Shown one piece after another: positions 35,334-46,633 of a stretch of 64,000 bases of DNA (positions within the stretch are counted from its first letter, which is position 1; each line of letters opens with the position of its first letter). This stretch comes from Psychrobacter namhaensis (GTDB lineage Bacteria > Pseudomonadota > Gammaproteobacteria > Pseudomonadales > Moraxellaceae). Below the pieces are notes generated by a model that ran no database searches, had not been told where the DNA came from, and saw nothing but the letters and a program-made list of their open reading frames with translations. Both the position numbers and the translations under genes were made by a program. Where the stretch lies: NCBI RefSeq assembly GCF_016107545.1, contig NZ_JABASS010000008.1:1-64000 (forward strand), given 5' to 3'.

Positions 35334-36410
35334 CTAAGTAGTGGCATAACCGTCTGGACTCATACTCTGCCAACGCCAAGTATCTTGACACATATCAGTA
35401 ATAGAGAGATTTGCTTGCCACCCTAATAATGTTTTCGCTTTATCAGCACTGGCATAACAGCTGGCAATATCACCTGCACGGCGATCGACAAACTGATAAG
35501 GAATAGGCTTGCCAGTCACTTCAGTAAATACCTGCAATAACTCTAGTACAGAGGTGCCTTTGCCAGTTCCTAGGTTAATCGGTAAGAAACCTACTGAGCC
35601 TTTTTTATTTACACTGGTTTTATCTATATTGTTTTTTTCTGGACTTCTTGCTTGCTCTAGATAACTCAATGCAGCCACATGACCTTGAGCCAAATCAGTA
35701 ACATGAATAAAGTCACGGACACCGGTGCCGTCTACGGTAGAATAATCATTACCGAAGATACTGAGCTTATCAAGTTTACCAACGGCTACTTGGGAGATAT
35801 AAGGCATTAAATTATTCGGGATATCATTAGAGTCTTCACCAATCTGCCCTGAGGGGTGCGCACCTACGGGATTAAAGTATCTGAGAGCAATTAAATTCCA
35901 CTCATCATCGGAGACTGCTAGGTCTTCTAAGATACGCTCGACTGCAAGTTTGCTTTGCCCGTAAGGATTGGTACAAGAACGCGGGGCAGTCTCATCGATA
36001 GGCAAGGTATCAGGATCGCCGTAGACCGTAGCGGAGGAAGAAAAAACGAGGTTTTTGACATTATGAGCTGCCATGACTTCTAATAAATTAATGGTACCAC
36101 TGACATTATTGTTATAGTAAAGCAGCGGCTTGGCTACTGATTCGCCAACGGCCTTTAACCCTGCAAAGTGTATGACACCAAAGAAATTATGGGTAGAAAA
36201 CACTTGTTTCAATGACTCTGTATCGCGGATATCCCCTTTGATGAAGGAGATAGGCTGTCCAATCAGAGTAGAGACACGGTTGATCGCTTCACGGCTACTA
36301 TTAGATAAGTTATCGTAGACTACGATATCATATCCTGCTTCATGCAATGCGATACAGGTGTGGGAGCCAATATAGCCTGCGCCACCAGTAACTAATATCT
36401 TGTTTTTCAT
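35334..36410 (-). CDS. galE: UDP-glucose 4-epimerase
   Basis: 358 residues. NAD-dependent epimerase making UDP-galactose. Rossmann motif VTGGAGYIGSHTCIALHEAG, the NLSNSSREAI loop, GVIHFAGLKAVGES, the catalytic Ser in SSATVYGDP and Tyr-x3-Lys in YGQSKLAVE, and substrate region LRYFNPVGAHPSG. It is about 20 residues longer than E. coli GalE because of a short Asn/Lys/Ser-rich insertion near residue 258. It is first in galE-galU-pgi-ugd. Its ATG lies only about 16 bp from the hairpin that ends sucD transcription, so its promoter must overlap that hairpin or expression depends on readthrough. Confidence 0.95.
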   Translation of the reverse strand: MKNKILVTGGAGYIGSHTCIALHEAGYDIVVYDNLSNSSREAINRVSTLIGQPISFIKGDIRDTESLKQVFSTHNFFGVIHFAGLKAVGESVAKPLLYYNNNVSGTINLLEVMAAHNVKNLVFSSSATVYGDPDTLPIDETAPRSCTNPYGQSKLAVERILEDLAVSDDEWNLIALRYFNPVGAHPSGQIGEDSNDIPNNLMPYISQVAVGKLDKLSIFGNDYSTVDGTGVRDFIHVTDLAQGHVAALSYLEQARSPEKNNIDKTSVNKKGSVGFLPINLGTGKGTSVLELLQVFTEVTGKPIPYQFVDRRAGDIASCYASADKAKTLLGWQANLSITDMCQDTWRWQSMSPDGYATT

Positions 36411-36426
36411 AATATTATTTTCAGTA

Positions 36427-36461
36427 CAAAAAAAGACACCCCATTGTAGAGGTGCCTTCTT
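36427..36461 (-). terminator. intrinsic terminator after sucD
   Basis: Read on the minus strand: stem GGCACCT / GGGTGTC type with one G-T pair, followed by a seven-T tract (A-run 36428-36434 on the plus strand). Confidence 0.75.
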
Positions 36462-36505
36462 AATATTTCAACACAGTTTTGGTAGTTAATCGGCTTTTGC
36501 CTATT

Positions 36506-37381
36506 TTACCAACCTGTCACTTCTTTTAGCTTGTCGCCAAGTTTAGATGGGTCACGCGTGTAGGCGATACCAGCATCTTCAAAGGCTTTGAATTTTTCTT
36601 CAGCAGTACCTTGACCACCAGAGATGATCGCGCCAGCATGACCCATACGCTTACCTTCTGGAGCAGTGACACCTGCGATATAACCAACCACTGGCTTAGT
36701 AACATGATCTTTGATGTAAGCAGCAGCTTCTTCTTCAGCCGTACCACCGATCTCACCGATTAAGATAATTGCTTCGGTTTGTGGATCGTCTTGGAACAAT
36801 TTTAACGCGTCGATCTGGTTCATACCAGGGATCGGATCACCACCGATACCGATACAAGTAGACTGACCAAAACCAAGCTTAGTGGTTTGTGCAACGGCTT
36901 CATACGTCAATGTACCAGAGCGTGAGATGATACCCACTTTACCTGGCTGATGGATGTGGCCTGGCATGATGCCGATTTTGCATTCGCCTGGCGTGATAAC
37001 ACCTGGGCAGTTAGGACCAACAAGACGCACGTCGCCTGCAGCTTCAAGATAGCGTTTGGCTTTTAGCATATCGAGAGTAGGTACGCCTTCAGTGATCACA
37101 ACGATCAATTTGACGCCTGCATCGATTGCTTCAACGATAGAGTCTAGTACAAATGGTGCTGGTACATAGATAACTGAAGCGTCAGCTTGAGTGGCTTCCA
37201 TGGCCTCACTCATAGTGTTGAACACTGGCAGACCTAGGTGCGTTTGACCGCCTTTACCTGGGGTCACGCCGCCAACAACTTTGGTACCGTATTCGATGGC
37301 TTGTTCAGAATGGAACGTACCGTTTTTACCAGTGAAACCTTGTACCAATACTTTGGTATCTTTATCGATTAATACACTCAT
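36506..37381 (-). CDS. sucD: succinyl-CoA synthetase, alpha subunit
   Basis: 291 residues from ATG 37381, preceded by AAGGA; the 28-codon upstream extension of the frame is not supported. Catalyses substrate-level phosphorylation from succinyl-CoA. N-terminus [21 protein letters not shown] with the CoA-binding fold, then [18 protein letters not shown], and the phosphohistidine loop [17 protein letters not shown]. Last gene of sucA-sucB-lpd-sucC-sucD and followed by a terminator. Confidence 0.97.
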   Translation of the reverse strand: MSVLIDKDTKVLVQGFTGKNGTFHSEQAIEYGTKVVGGVTPGKGGQTHLGLPVFNTMSEAMEATQADASVIYVPAPFVLDSIVEAIDAGVKLIVVITEGVPTLDMLKAKRYLEAAGDVRLVGPNCPGVITPGECKIGIMPGHIHQPGKVGIISRSGTLTYEAVAQTTKLGFGQSTCIGIGGDPIPGMNQIDALKLFQDDPQTEAIILIGEIGGTAEEEAAAYIKDHVTKPVVGYIAGVTAPEGKRMGHAGAIISGGQGTAEEKFKAFEDAGIAYTRDPSKLGDKLKEVTGW

Positions 37382-37517
37382 TATTTTTTCCTTTATTCGG
37401 TTGTCTTGTGATAGCAACTTGATGGCGTATCGATCATTCATGAATGACGATTCATTTTTTGCCAAAAAGTTGCTATTACGCTTTGACTACTAGGCTTAAG
37501 CAACTATTTTTATAGAT

Positions 37518-38684
37518 TTACGCTTTAACAGCATCGACAATTTTTTGAGCTGCATCAGACAGGCCTTGAGCTGAAATCAATTTCAGACCAGACTCTTCTA
37601 GAATCTGCGCGCCTTTCTCAGCGTTGTTACCTTCTAAACGGACAACAACAGGTACTTTTACGTCAACTTCTTTGATAGCAGCAATAATGGCTTCTGCAAT
37701 CATGTCACAACGTACGATACCACCGAAGATGTTGATAAGAACGCCTTCAACGCTGCTGTCTTCTAGGATAATTTTGAACGCTTCAACAACGCGATCTTTA
37801 GTTGCCCCGCCGCCAACGTCTAAGAAGTTAGCAGGCTTGCCGCCGTACAATTTGATGATGTCCATCGTCGCCATTGCAAGACCAGCGCCGTTTACCATAC
37901 AACCGATGTTACCTTCTAGAGCAACGTAGTTTAGGTCAAACTCAGCCGCTTTAAGCTCACGCTCATTTTCTTGGGTTTTGTCTTGTAGCGCTGCGATTTT
38001 TGGCAGACGATAAAGGGCGTTTGAGTCGATACCGATTTTGCCATCAACGCAAACAATCTCGCCGTTTTCACGAACCGCTAGTGGGTTGATTTCCATTAGC
38101 GCAAAGTCGTTTTCGACAAAGGCTTTATAAGCGCCAGTCATTAATTTAACGAACTGGTTGATTTGCTTGCCTTCTAAGCCTAGCTTGAACGCGACATCAC
38201 GCGCTTGGAAAGGCATCAAACCAACTAAAGGATCAACATTTACTTTAAAGATTTTTTCTGGCGTGTTGTGCGCCACTTCTTCGATATCCACACCACCTTC
38301 AGTCGATGCCATGAAAGTCACGCGACGAGTCGCACGATCAACCACTGCGCCAAGATACAGCTCAGTTTGTACTGGGTACATATCTTCTGCAACCAACACA
38401 AAGTTCACTGGCTGACCATCAGCGTCAGTTTGGAAAGTTACTAGGTTAGTACCGATAAGCTCTTCAGCAACTTGCTTCGCTTCTTCACGAGTTTTAACCA
38501 GTTTTACACCACCAGCTTTACCACGACCACCTGCATGTACTTGCGCTTTGATAACCGCAATATCAGTTGGCGTTTTATCAAAAGCCGCTGCAGCTTCGTC
38601 GCCATTATGGGCAATGATGCCTTCTTGAATAGGCAATCCGTAGCTTTTTAATAGCTCTTTTGCTTGATACTCATGTAAATTCAT
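37518..38684 (-). CDS. sucC: succinyl-CoA synthetase, beta subunit
   Basis: 388 residues, identical in length to E. coli SucC. ATP-grasp fold: N-terminus [18 protein letters not shown], nucleotide segment [15 protein letters not shown], metal and substrate residues in LMEINPLAV, and [14 protein letters not shown], then [19 protein letters not shown] lies at the usual distance before ATG. It is 136 bp before sucD and 157 bp after lpd on the same strand. Confidence 0.97.
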   Translation of the reverse strand: MNLHEYQAKELLKSYGLPIQEGIIAHNGDEAAAAFDKTPTDIAVIKAQVHAGGRGKAGGVKLVKTREEAKQVAEELIGTNLVTFQTDADGQPVNFVLVAEDMYPVQTELYLGAVVDRATRRVTFMASTEGGVDIEEVAHNTPEKIFKVNVDPLVGLMPFQARDVAFKLGLEGKQINQFVKLMTGAYKAFVENDFALMEINPLAVRENGEIVCVDGKIGIDSNALYRLPKIAALQDKTQENERELKAAEFDLNYVALEGNIGCMVNGAGLAMATMDIIKLYGGKPANFLDVGGGATKDRVVEAFKIILEDSSVEGVLINIFGGIVRCDMIAEAIIAAIKEVDVKVPVVVRLEGNNAEKGAQILEESGLKLISAQGLSDAAQKIVDAVKA

Positions 38685-38841
38685 TGATTGTATCCTTTAT
38701 TTTTTACAATTAATAAAAAGTGAAAACAAATGCGCCGTCTATACATGCTAGCTATACATCTGGCGCACTTATGACCGTAGCGATGACTTTGATAGCGACG
38801 CTACGATCAGGTTATAAGTCGGTACTTATTACAATAACTAC

Positions 38842-40305
<1,464 letters not shown>

Positions 40306-40510
40306 CTATTTCAAATTTTACTTATTATTGACACTGAGGTTTGTCTCATTCATGAATAGATAATCTCTGCAGTTAGTAGTTAATACACTACCTTAGCAAG
40401 AGACGCTTTTTCATTCAAAAATGACTACCCACAACAGTGACCAAATTAATTTAATACGCCAACTAACTCATTGACTGTTAAATGGCTAGAACTCACACCT
40501 ATACCAAAGT

Positions 40511-40550
40511 TAAAAAGCTTGTATCAGCGATTGCCAATACAAGCTTAACA
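40511..40550 (-). terminator. hairpin with T-tract between sucB and lpdA
   Basis: Perfect 10-bp arms AAGCTTGTAT / ATACAAGCTT with a 12-base loop; on the minus strand five T follow. It sits just after the sucB stop. It may be an attenuator or processing site that lowers transcription into lpdA rather than a full stop. Confidence 0.6.
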
Positions 40551-40552
40551 GC

Positions 40553-41794
40553 TTACAGGTCTAGTAGTAACATGGCTGGATCTTCAACCAGCTCTTTGAT
40601 CGTTACTAGGAACTGTACGGCTTCTTTACCATCAATCATACGATGGTCATAAGAGAGTGCAAGATACATCATTGGTAAGATTTCAACTTTACCATCGACT
40701 GCCATTGGGCGGTCATTGATAGCATGCATCCCTAGAATAGCCGTTTGGGGTGGATTCAAGATAGGCGTTGACATCAATGAGCCAAATACACCGCCGTTTG
40801 AAATGGTGAATGTGCCACCAGTCATATCTTCTAGTCCAAGCTTGCCTTTTTGCGCCAAGCCACCAAGCTCACGGATACGGCTTTCGACATCTGCCATGCT
40901 CATGCGATCGGTATCACGCAATACAGGAACTACTAAGCCGCGATCTGATGACACCGCCACACCGATGTCATAAAAACCATGATAAACAATGTCATCGCCG
41001 TCTAGTGAAGCATTCACTGCTGGGAAACGTTTTAGCGCTTCTGTCGCCGCTTTCACAAACAATGACATAAAGCCTAGACGGACGCCATGGCGCTTCTCAA
41101 ATTGCTCTTTGTACTTAGCACGCATGTCCATCAATGGCTTCATGTTAACTTCGTTAAACGTTGTTAACATCGCTGTATCTTGTGACGCTGACAATAAACG
41201 CTCAGCAACACGCTTACGCAGACGAGTCATTGGTACACGTTTTTCAGTACGCTCACCCATTGATTCAGCCACTGGGCGGCCGCTATCAGACTTAATGCTA
41301 CTGTCCGCTTTCAATGTTGGGTTTGCCATATCAGTCTTAGTGACACGACCACCGCGACCGCTACCTTCAACTTCTTTAGGATCTACGCCGCTTTCTTTCG
41401 CCGCTTTACGTACTGCTGGGCTTTGATCTTTGTGATCGGCTTCGTCTTTTTTATCTGTTGCTTGTACAGGCTCGCCACCATCGGCTGCTTGTTTTGCTTG
41501 TACAGGCGCTGCTGGTTGGTCTGGATCTACAGCAGGCGCAGAATCTGCACTGGCGCTGGCACCCGCTTCAAATTCAGCGATAAGCTCATCAGACAAAACC
41601 GTATCATCAACTTGCTTAACGATTTTGGTCACGACACCATCATCCGGTGCAACCACTTCTAATACAACTTTATCAGTTTCAATTTCAGCCAATAGGTCAT
41701 CACGATTTACTTGTTGACCTTCAGTGACATGCCATTCAACGATCGTGCCATCGGCAACCGATTCTGGAAAAACGGGGGCTTTGATATCAGCCAT
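40553..41794 (-). CDS. sucB: dihydrolipoyl succinyltransferase (E2 of 2-oxoglutarate dehydrogenase)
   Basis: 413 residues. One lipoyl domain at the N-terminus with the lipoylated Lys in [14 protein letters not shown], an Ala/Pro/Gln-rich linker (about 75-120), the peripheral-subunit-binding domain ([27 protein letters not shown]), and the catalytic core with [18 protein letters not shown] and catalytic His/Asp in [12 protein letters not shown]. This is the SucB rather than AceF pattern (single lipoyl domain, adjacent sucA). 140 bp downstream of sucA. Confidence 0.97.
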   Translation of the reverse strand: MADIKAPVFPESVADGTIVEWHVTEGQQVNRDDLLAEIETDKVVLEVVAPDDGVVTKIVKQVDDTVLSDELIAEFEAGASASADSAPAVDPDQPAAPVQAKQAADGGEPVQATDKKDEADHKDQSPAVRKAAKESGVDPKEVEGSGRGGRVTKTDMANPTLKADSSIKSDSGRPVAESMGERTEKRVPMTRLRKRVAERLLSASQDTAMLTTFNEVNMKPLMDMRAKYKEQFEKRHGVRLGFMSLFVKAATEALKRFPAVNASLDGDDIVYHGFYDIGVAVSSDRGLVVPVLRDTDRMSMADVESRIRELGGLAQKGKLGLEDMTGGTFTISNGGVFGSLMSTPILNPPQTAILGMHAINDRPMAVDGKVEILPMMYLALSYDHRMIDGKEAVQFLVTIKELVEDPAMLLLDL

Positions 41795-41934
41795 CGATAT
41801 ACTCCTTAGATTTGGATATTCATATGTATATTATTAAGTCGTGATAGGCAGTCAGTACCATTTTAAGGGGTCATTCTTAGATGGTTAAAGGATACTGACT
41901 GTCATCGCCTGATTCATTTATCTTGTATAGCCTG

Positions 41935-44820
41935 TTACTTAGACAACTCATCGACACTAATGCCAAGACCACCAGCGATCAACGCTTGCTGCTGCTGTGC
42001 GTGTAGTTTTGGTGAGCCTGTCGCAGGTGCTGCACTAGGAGGACGTGCCACCGGCTCCATGACTTTTGCCTTGGTTGGATGCGGTACGACGATACGGAAC
42101 ATGTGCGGTGCCAAATAGTACCAAGCGCCTTGGTTCAGCGGCTCTTCTTGCGTCCAAACGATCTCAGCTAAGTTACTGTATTTCTCAATCTCAGCAATCA
42201 AACGCTTCTCTGGCAACGGATAGAGCTGCTCGATACGAACGATAGCGACATGGTCTAAACCTAAAGCACGACGCTGCTCCAATAAATCATAATAAACTTT
42301 ACCGCCACATAGCACCATGCGGGTTACTTTGTCTGCGTTGTGCTCATCCATCTCTGGCAACACGGTTTCAAATTTACCGTTAGCCAACTCTTCTAGATTC
42401 GATGTTGCCAATTTATGACGTAACAAGCTCTTCGGTGACATAACAATCAACGGTTTACGAATTGGGCGTACCGCTTGACGACGCAGGGCATGATAAATTT
42501 GCGCCGGCGTGGTTGGCGTAATCACTTGCATATTGTCTTCAGCACACAGCTGTAAGAAGCGCTCAAGACGGGCAGAAGAATGCTCAGGACCTTGACCTTC
42601 AAAGCCATGTGGCAATAGCATGGTCAGACCACAAACACGTTGCCATTTGGTTTCGCCACTTGAGATGAACTGGTCAATCACCACCTGTGCGCCGTTAACA
42701 AAGTCACCAAACTGCGCTTCCCAAACGATCAATGCGTTTGGTACTGTGGTTGCATAACCATATTCAAAGGCTAACACCGCTTCTTCTGACAACAATGAGT
42801 TATAAGTCGCAAAGCGCGCTTGCGTCTCACTCATATGAGCCAATGGCACATACATGCTGCCATCATTCACATTGTAGATTTCACTATGACGATGTGAGAA
42901 CGTACCACGGCCGACATCTTCACCAGTAATACGTACTAGCACCTCATCGTTATCTACGAGTGACGCATAAGCTAACGTTTCAGCCGCACCCCAGTTTAAA
43001 GGCTCTTCGCCAGTTTGCATGGCCAAACGCTGCTCTACCATCTTCTGGACTTGACGTTGTAGCTTATAGCCTTCTGGCATTTCCGCCATACGACGTCCAT
43101 AACCTTTTAGCGTCTCGATATCGACACTGGTATCCCATTCATCGACTAAATCATGACCTAGATAAGGCTTCCAATCGACAAACAGGGCTTCATTAGGCTC
43201 ACTGACTAGCGAATTGGCCACATAATCACCGCGGTCTAACGATTCACGATATTCATCTTCGTACCGTTTTTCTTCTTCTGCATTCAATACACCATCTTCA
43301 ATAAGCTTTTGTGCATAGATAGTGCGGGCAGTCGGTAACTTTTTAATGACCGCATACATTAGGGGCTGAGTCGCTGATGGCTCATCCGCTTCGTTATGGC
43401 CATTACGGCGATAACAGAACAGATCAATAATAATATCTTTACCAAACTCATGACGGTAGTCTAACGCCAATTGAGCGGCGAACACGACGGACTCAGGGTC
43501 ATCACTGTTTACATGCAAGATAGGCGCGTGAACCATTTTTGCCACATCAGTACAGTACTCAGTTGAACGAGCATCGTCTTGACGGCTGGTGGTAAAGCCA
43601 ACTTGGTTGTTAATAACAATATGTACCGTACCGCCTGTGGTATAAGCGCGGGTTTGTGACATCTGGAAAGTTTCTTGAACCACACCTTGACCAGCAAAGG
43701 CGGCATCGCCATGAATGACGATTGGCAGTACTGAATTGCCGTCGGTTTTGTCCATTAAGCGATCATCATTACGACGAACCTGACGTGCGCGCACTGACCC
43801 CTGCAATACGGGAGCGACAATCTCAAGATGTGATGGGTTAAATGCCAACGCTAAATGCACCTCACCGCCTGGTGTCATCACATTAGACGAAAAACCGTTA
43901 TGGTATTTTACGTCGCCTGAGCCTTTTTCTGGCTGTACTTTACCGTCGAACTCATCAAACAAATCCGCTGGATTTTTGCCTAAAATGTTTACCAACAGGT
44001 TGAGGCGTCCACGGTGGGCCATACCAATGACCATCTCTTTGGTACCATAACCGCCAGCACGTTGAATGATTTCATTGATAGCAGGAATAAAGCTTTCGCC
44101 ACCCTCTAAACCAAAACGCTTAACACCTGTGTACTTACGCGCCAGATATTTCTCTAAGCCTTCTGCTGCTGTGAGACGCTCTAGAATAGATAAGCGTTTT
44201 TCTTTATCAAACTTGATATACCCTAAATTGCTTTCTAGATACTTTTCCATCCAGCGTTTTTCGGTACTGGTGGTGACATGCATGTACTCGACGCCAATGT
44301 GACGGCAGTATACCCGCTCCATGATTTCGATAATTTCACGTAACGGCGCTTCATCCTTACCAATATTTAAATCATTGGTCGGAAACACGGTATCAAGGTC
44401 GGCTTCTGAGAGATTATGATAAGCAAGGGTCAAATCTTCCACTTCTGCCCGTGGATGTAGATCTAACGGATCCAGCTGGGCACGGCGGTGACCACGGCGA
44501 CGATAGGCGGATATTAGCTGTTGTACGCCCATTTGCTTGGGATCAGCACAGTCAGCGGCATGGTTAACATTGGTATCCGTATTTTGCACACCACCCTTAT
44601 TGGCGGTCTGGTTACGGGCAAGCAATAAAAACTGGTCTTTAATAGCATTATGCTGAGCATCGTTTGGCGATTTGTACTGTTCAAAATACGCTTGCCAATC
44701 TGTATCAACGCTATTAGGATCGTTTAAGTATTGCTCATAAAGAGCTTCTACATAGCTGGCGTTATCAGCAGCCAACTCTGTATGTCCTAGGCTCGCGGCT
44801 TCTTTAGTTATACTATTCAT
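41935..44820 (-). CDS. sucA: 2-oxoglutarate dehydrogenase E1 component
   Basis: 961 residues. Thiamine-diphosphate enzyme decarboxylating 2-oxoglutarate and passing succinyl to SucB. Features: N-terminal E2-binding segment with ALYEQYLNDPNSVDTDWQAYFEQ, GMAHRGRLNLLVNI, VLPIVIHGDAAFAGQGVVQE (ThDP/Mg region), HIVINNQVGFTT, the GHRRAQLDPL segment, and C-terminal EGQGPEHSSARLERFLQL. First gene of the suc operon; an 891-bp gap with an unusual tandem repeat lies upstream. The start has no strong ribosome binding site, but the N-terminus fits the family. Confidence 0.97.
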   Translation of the reverse strand: MNSITKEAASLGHTELAADNASYVEALYEQYLNDPNSVDTDWQAYFEQYKSPNDAQHNAIKDQFLLLARNQTANKGGVQNTDTNVNHAADCADPKQMGVQQLISAYRRRGHRRAQLDPLDLHPRAEVEDLTLAYHNLSEADLDTVFPTNDLNIGKDEAPLREIIEIMERVYCRHIGVEYMHVTTSTEKRWMEKYLESNLGYIKFDKEKRLSILERLTAAEGLEKYLARKYTGVKRFGLEGGESFIPAINEIIQRAGGYGTKEMVIGMAHRGRLNLLVNILGKNPADLFDEFDGKVQPEKGSGDVKYHNGFSSNVMTPGGEVHLALAFNPSHLEIVAPVLQGSVRARQVRRNDDRLMDKTDGNSVLPIVIHGDAAFAGQGVVQETFQMSQTRAYTTGGTVHIVINNQVGFTTSRQDDARSTEYCTDVAKMVHAPILHVNSDDPESVVFAAQLALDYRHEFGKDIIIDLFCYRRNGHNEADEPSATQPLMYAVIKKLPTARTIYAQKLIEDGVLNAEEEKRYEDEYRESLDRGDYVANSLVSEPNEALFVDWKPYLGHDLVDEWDTSVDIETLKGYGRRMAEMPEGYKLQRQVQKMVEQRLAMQTGEEPLNWGAAETLAYASLVDNDEVLVRITGEDVGRGTFSHRHSEIYNVNDGSMYVPLAHMSETQARFATYNSLLSEEAVLAFEYGYATTVPNALIVWEAQFGDFVNGAQVVIDQFISSGETKWQRVCGLTMLLPHGFEGQGPEHSSARLERFLQLCAEDNMQVITPTTPAQIYHALRRQAVRPIRKPLIVMSPKSLLRHKLATSNLEELANGKFETVLPEMDEHNADKVTRMVLCGGKVYYDLLEQRRALGLDHVAIVRIEQLYPLPEKRLIAEIEKYSNLAEIVWTQEEPLNQGAWYYLAPHMFRIVVPHPTKAKVMEPVARPPSAAPATGSPKLHAQQQQALIAGGLGISVDELSK

Positions 44821-45438
44821 AATAATCGTCTATTTGATAGATAAATGAATGGAATCGTGCTTATTCTTGAGTAATCTGTTGTATGTTGACCGGTACTATT
44901 AATCACTATTCGATAAAAAGGGCTTACTTCTATCGATAACTGACTACGATAATAAATTATGCTGAACCGTATTCAGTAAGCGTTATTGCCATACTTCTAC
45001 AAAAAATACTGCTATTTGTGAACGTTCAGTTTTCTAGTCAGACTCGTTTCACAACATTAATTTATATATACTACCGTCAGTCATAACCAAGTTATTCATA
45101 ATGCGTTATGAGCAAATGAGCAACGATGTCAGCTAGCCTATAAATTGGCTATTTTTGCTGAAATTCTTTGTCATTGCCGAGACATTACTACTTTTTAGTC
45201 AAGCATACATTGCTGTATAGAATAGCACGCCTAGCTTTTGTGCCATAGTTTGTTTGTTCAATACTAGGTATTTACGTAATGAATATCTACTATCATTCTA
45301 ATCGCATTATCACACACTTGGCTATTTTGGTGCTGCTATTTCGTTCAATAACAGGGACTGACGCATCAAAGTATCGCGTTCGCATAACTGGGCAGTATTC
45401 TAACATTTAACGTGGTCAACATCTCTTGGTGAATCATT

Positions 45439-45508
45439 TTTTCTCATGCAAGCATATCGCTTGCTTGATCATATTTTCTCATGCAAGTATATCGCTTGCT
45501 TGATCATA
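45439..45508. repeat. two tandem 35-bp copies, each with a small hairpin
   Basis: Copies at 45439-45473 and 45474-45508 differ at one or two bases. Each contains GCAAG(C/T)ATATCGCTTGC, a six-base-pair hairpin with loop ATATC, and the palindrome TGATCA. The difference in the stem (C versus T) keeps pairing as a G-T wobble. Confidence 0.85.
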
Positions 45509-45640
45509 TATCATGTGTTCTTACATACGACCAACGTATTGTTAGTACAGCATTACCTACGCTACTGGGCATTGTTTTCATCTATAAACCCTGCCCCAAG
45601 CGAATGAAAAGATTTTGAACCCTCTTAAAATTTTGCTAAT

Positions 45641-45676
45641 AAAAAACACCACCCAATCACTAGGTGGTGTTTTTAT
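45641..45676. terminator. intrinsic terminator after sdhB
   Basis: Stem AAAAACACCACC / GGTGGTGTTTTT around a nine-base loop (one further A-T-type mismatch), with T-runs on both strands. Confidence 0.88.
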
Positions 45677-45711
45677 ATAGTATCTGCAAAAAACGCTGCA
45701 ACTATAAACGA

Positions 45712-46422
45712 TTAACCCGCTTGATCAATAAGCAGGCTGCGTAGATGGCCAATTGCTTTGGTTGGGTTCAAGCCTTTTGGACAAACTGATACACAGTTCA
45801 TGATACCGCGGCAACGGAACAAACTAAACGGATCGTCTAAACGAGCCAAGCGCGCTTGCGTGTCGCCATCACGGCTATCAGCAACGAAGCGATAAGCATG
45901 CAATAGCGCTGATGGACCTAAGAATTTATCAGGGTTCCACCAGAACGATGGGCAGCTGGTTGAACAACATGCACACAAAATACATTCGTACAGACCGTTT
46001 AGCTTTTCACGCTGTTCAGGTGATTGCAAACGCTCGGTTGGCGGTGCTGGCTGATCATTGATTAAGTACGGATGTACTTTTTCATACTGCTCATAGAATT
46101 GGTTCATGTCGACAACCAAATCACGAACCACTGGCAAACCCGGCAGGGGACGCACGGTTACCTTTTCTGGCAAGGTATTCATGTTGATTAGACATGCCAA
46201 ACCATTTTTACCATTGATGTTCATGCCATCAGAACCACAGATGCCTTCACGGCAAGAGCGACGGAAAGTGAGTGTTTCATCTTCCTTTTTTAGGCGTAAT
46301 AACACGTCAAGCAACATACGATCTGACTCAAGAAGCTCAATCGTATACGTTTGCATGCGTGGCGCTGCGTCCAGATCAGGATCGTAGCGATAGATTTCGA
46401 TGGTGCGAGTACCTCGGCTCAT
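45712..46422 (-). CDS. sdhB: succinate dehydrogenase iron-sulfur subunit
   Basis: 236 residues from ATG 46422, which follows GGAG at nine bases; a 17-codon upstream extension is not supported. Carries electrons from SdhA flavin to ubiquinone. [2Fe-2S] ligands in CREGICGSDGMNINGKNGLAC, and the [4Fe-4S] and [3Fe-4S] sites in CILCACCSTSCPSFWW and CRGIMNCVSVCPKGLNP. Last gene of sdhCDAB and followed by a terminator. Confidence 0.97.
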   Translation of the reverse strand: MSRGTRTIEIYRYDPDLDAAPRMQTYTIELLESDRMLLDVLLRLKKEDETLTFRRSCREGICGSDGMNINGKNGLACLINMNTLPEKVTVRPLPGLPVVRDLVVDMNQFYEQYEKVHPYLINDQPAPPTERLQSPEQREKLNGLYECILCACCSTSCPSFWWNPDKFLGPSALLHAYRFVADSRDGDTQARLARLDDPFSLFRCRGIMNCVSVCPKGLNPTKAIGHLRSLLIDQAG

Positions 46423-46633
46423 AATGCTAAACTCCACACGTAGGTGATGGCGGGCATACAAAGATTGCAACATAGTGACGCTGACTATTCATCAATACTG
46501 ATAACCAGTACCAAATACTGATGAGTAGTCTAAAAGCGCTGGCATGAGCATGTAGCTGGCGGTCACCTTTTTAATAAATTAATTAGGGATAAAACGTTTA
46601 CGCTGTCTTATATATCAGGCGTACCGTCTAGAA

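Larger units (their letters stand above)
44821..45711. other. 891-bp intergenic region between sdhB and sucA
   Basis: Very AT rich. It holds the sdhB terminator (45641-45676), a 35-bp tandem repeat (45439-45508), and a 16-bp palindrome TCATAATGCGTTATGA at 45096-45111. A 43-codon plus-strand ORF at 45279-45410 has a weak AGG upstream and one hydrophobic stretch; I do not count it as a gene. The sucA promoter must lie here. Confidence 0.6.
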
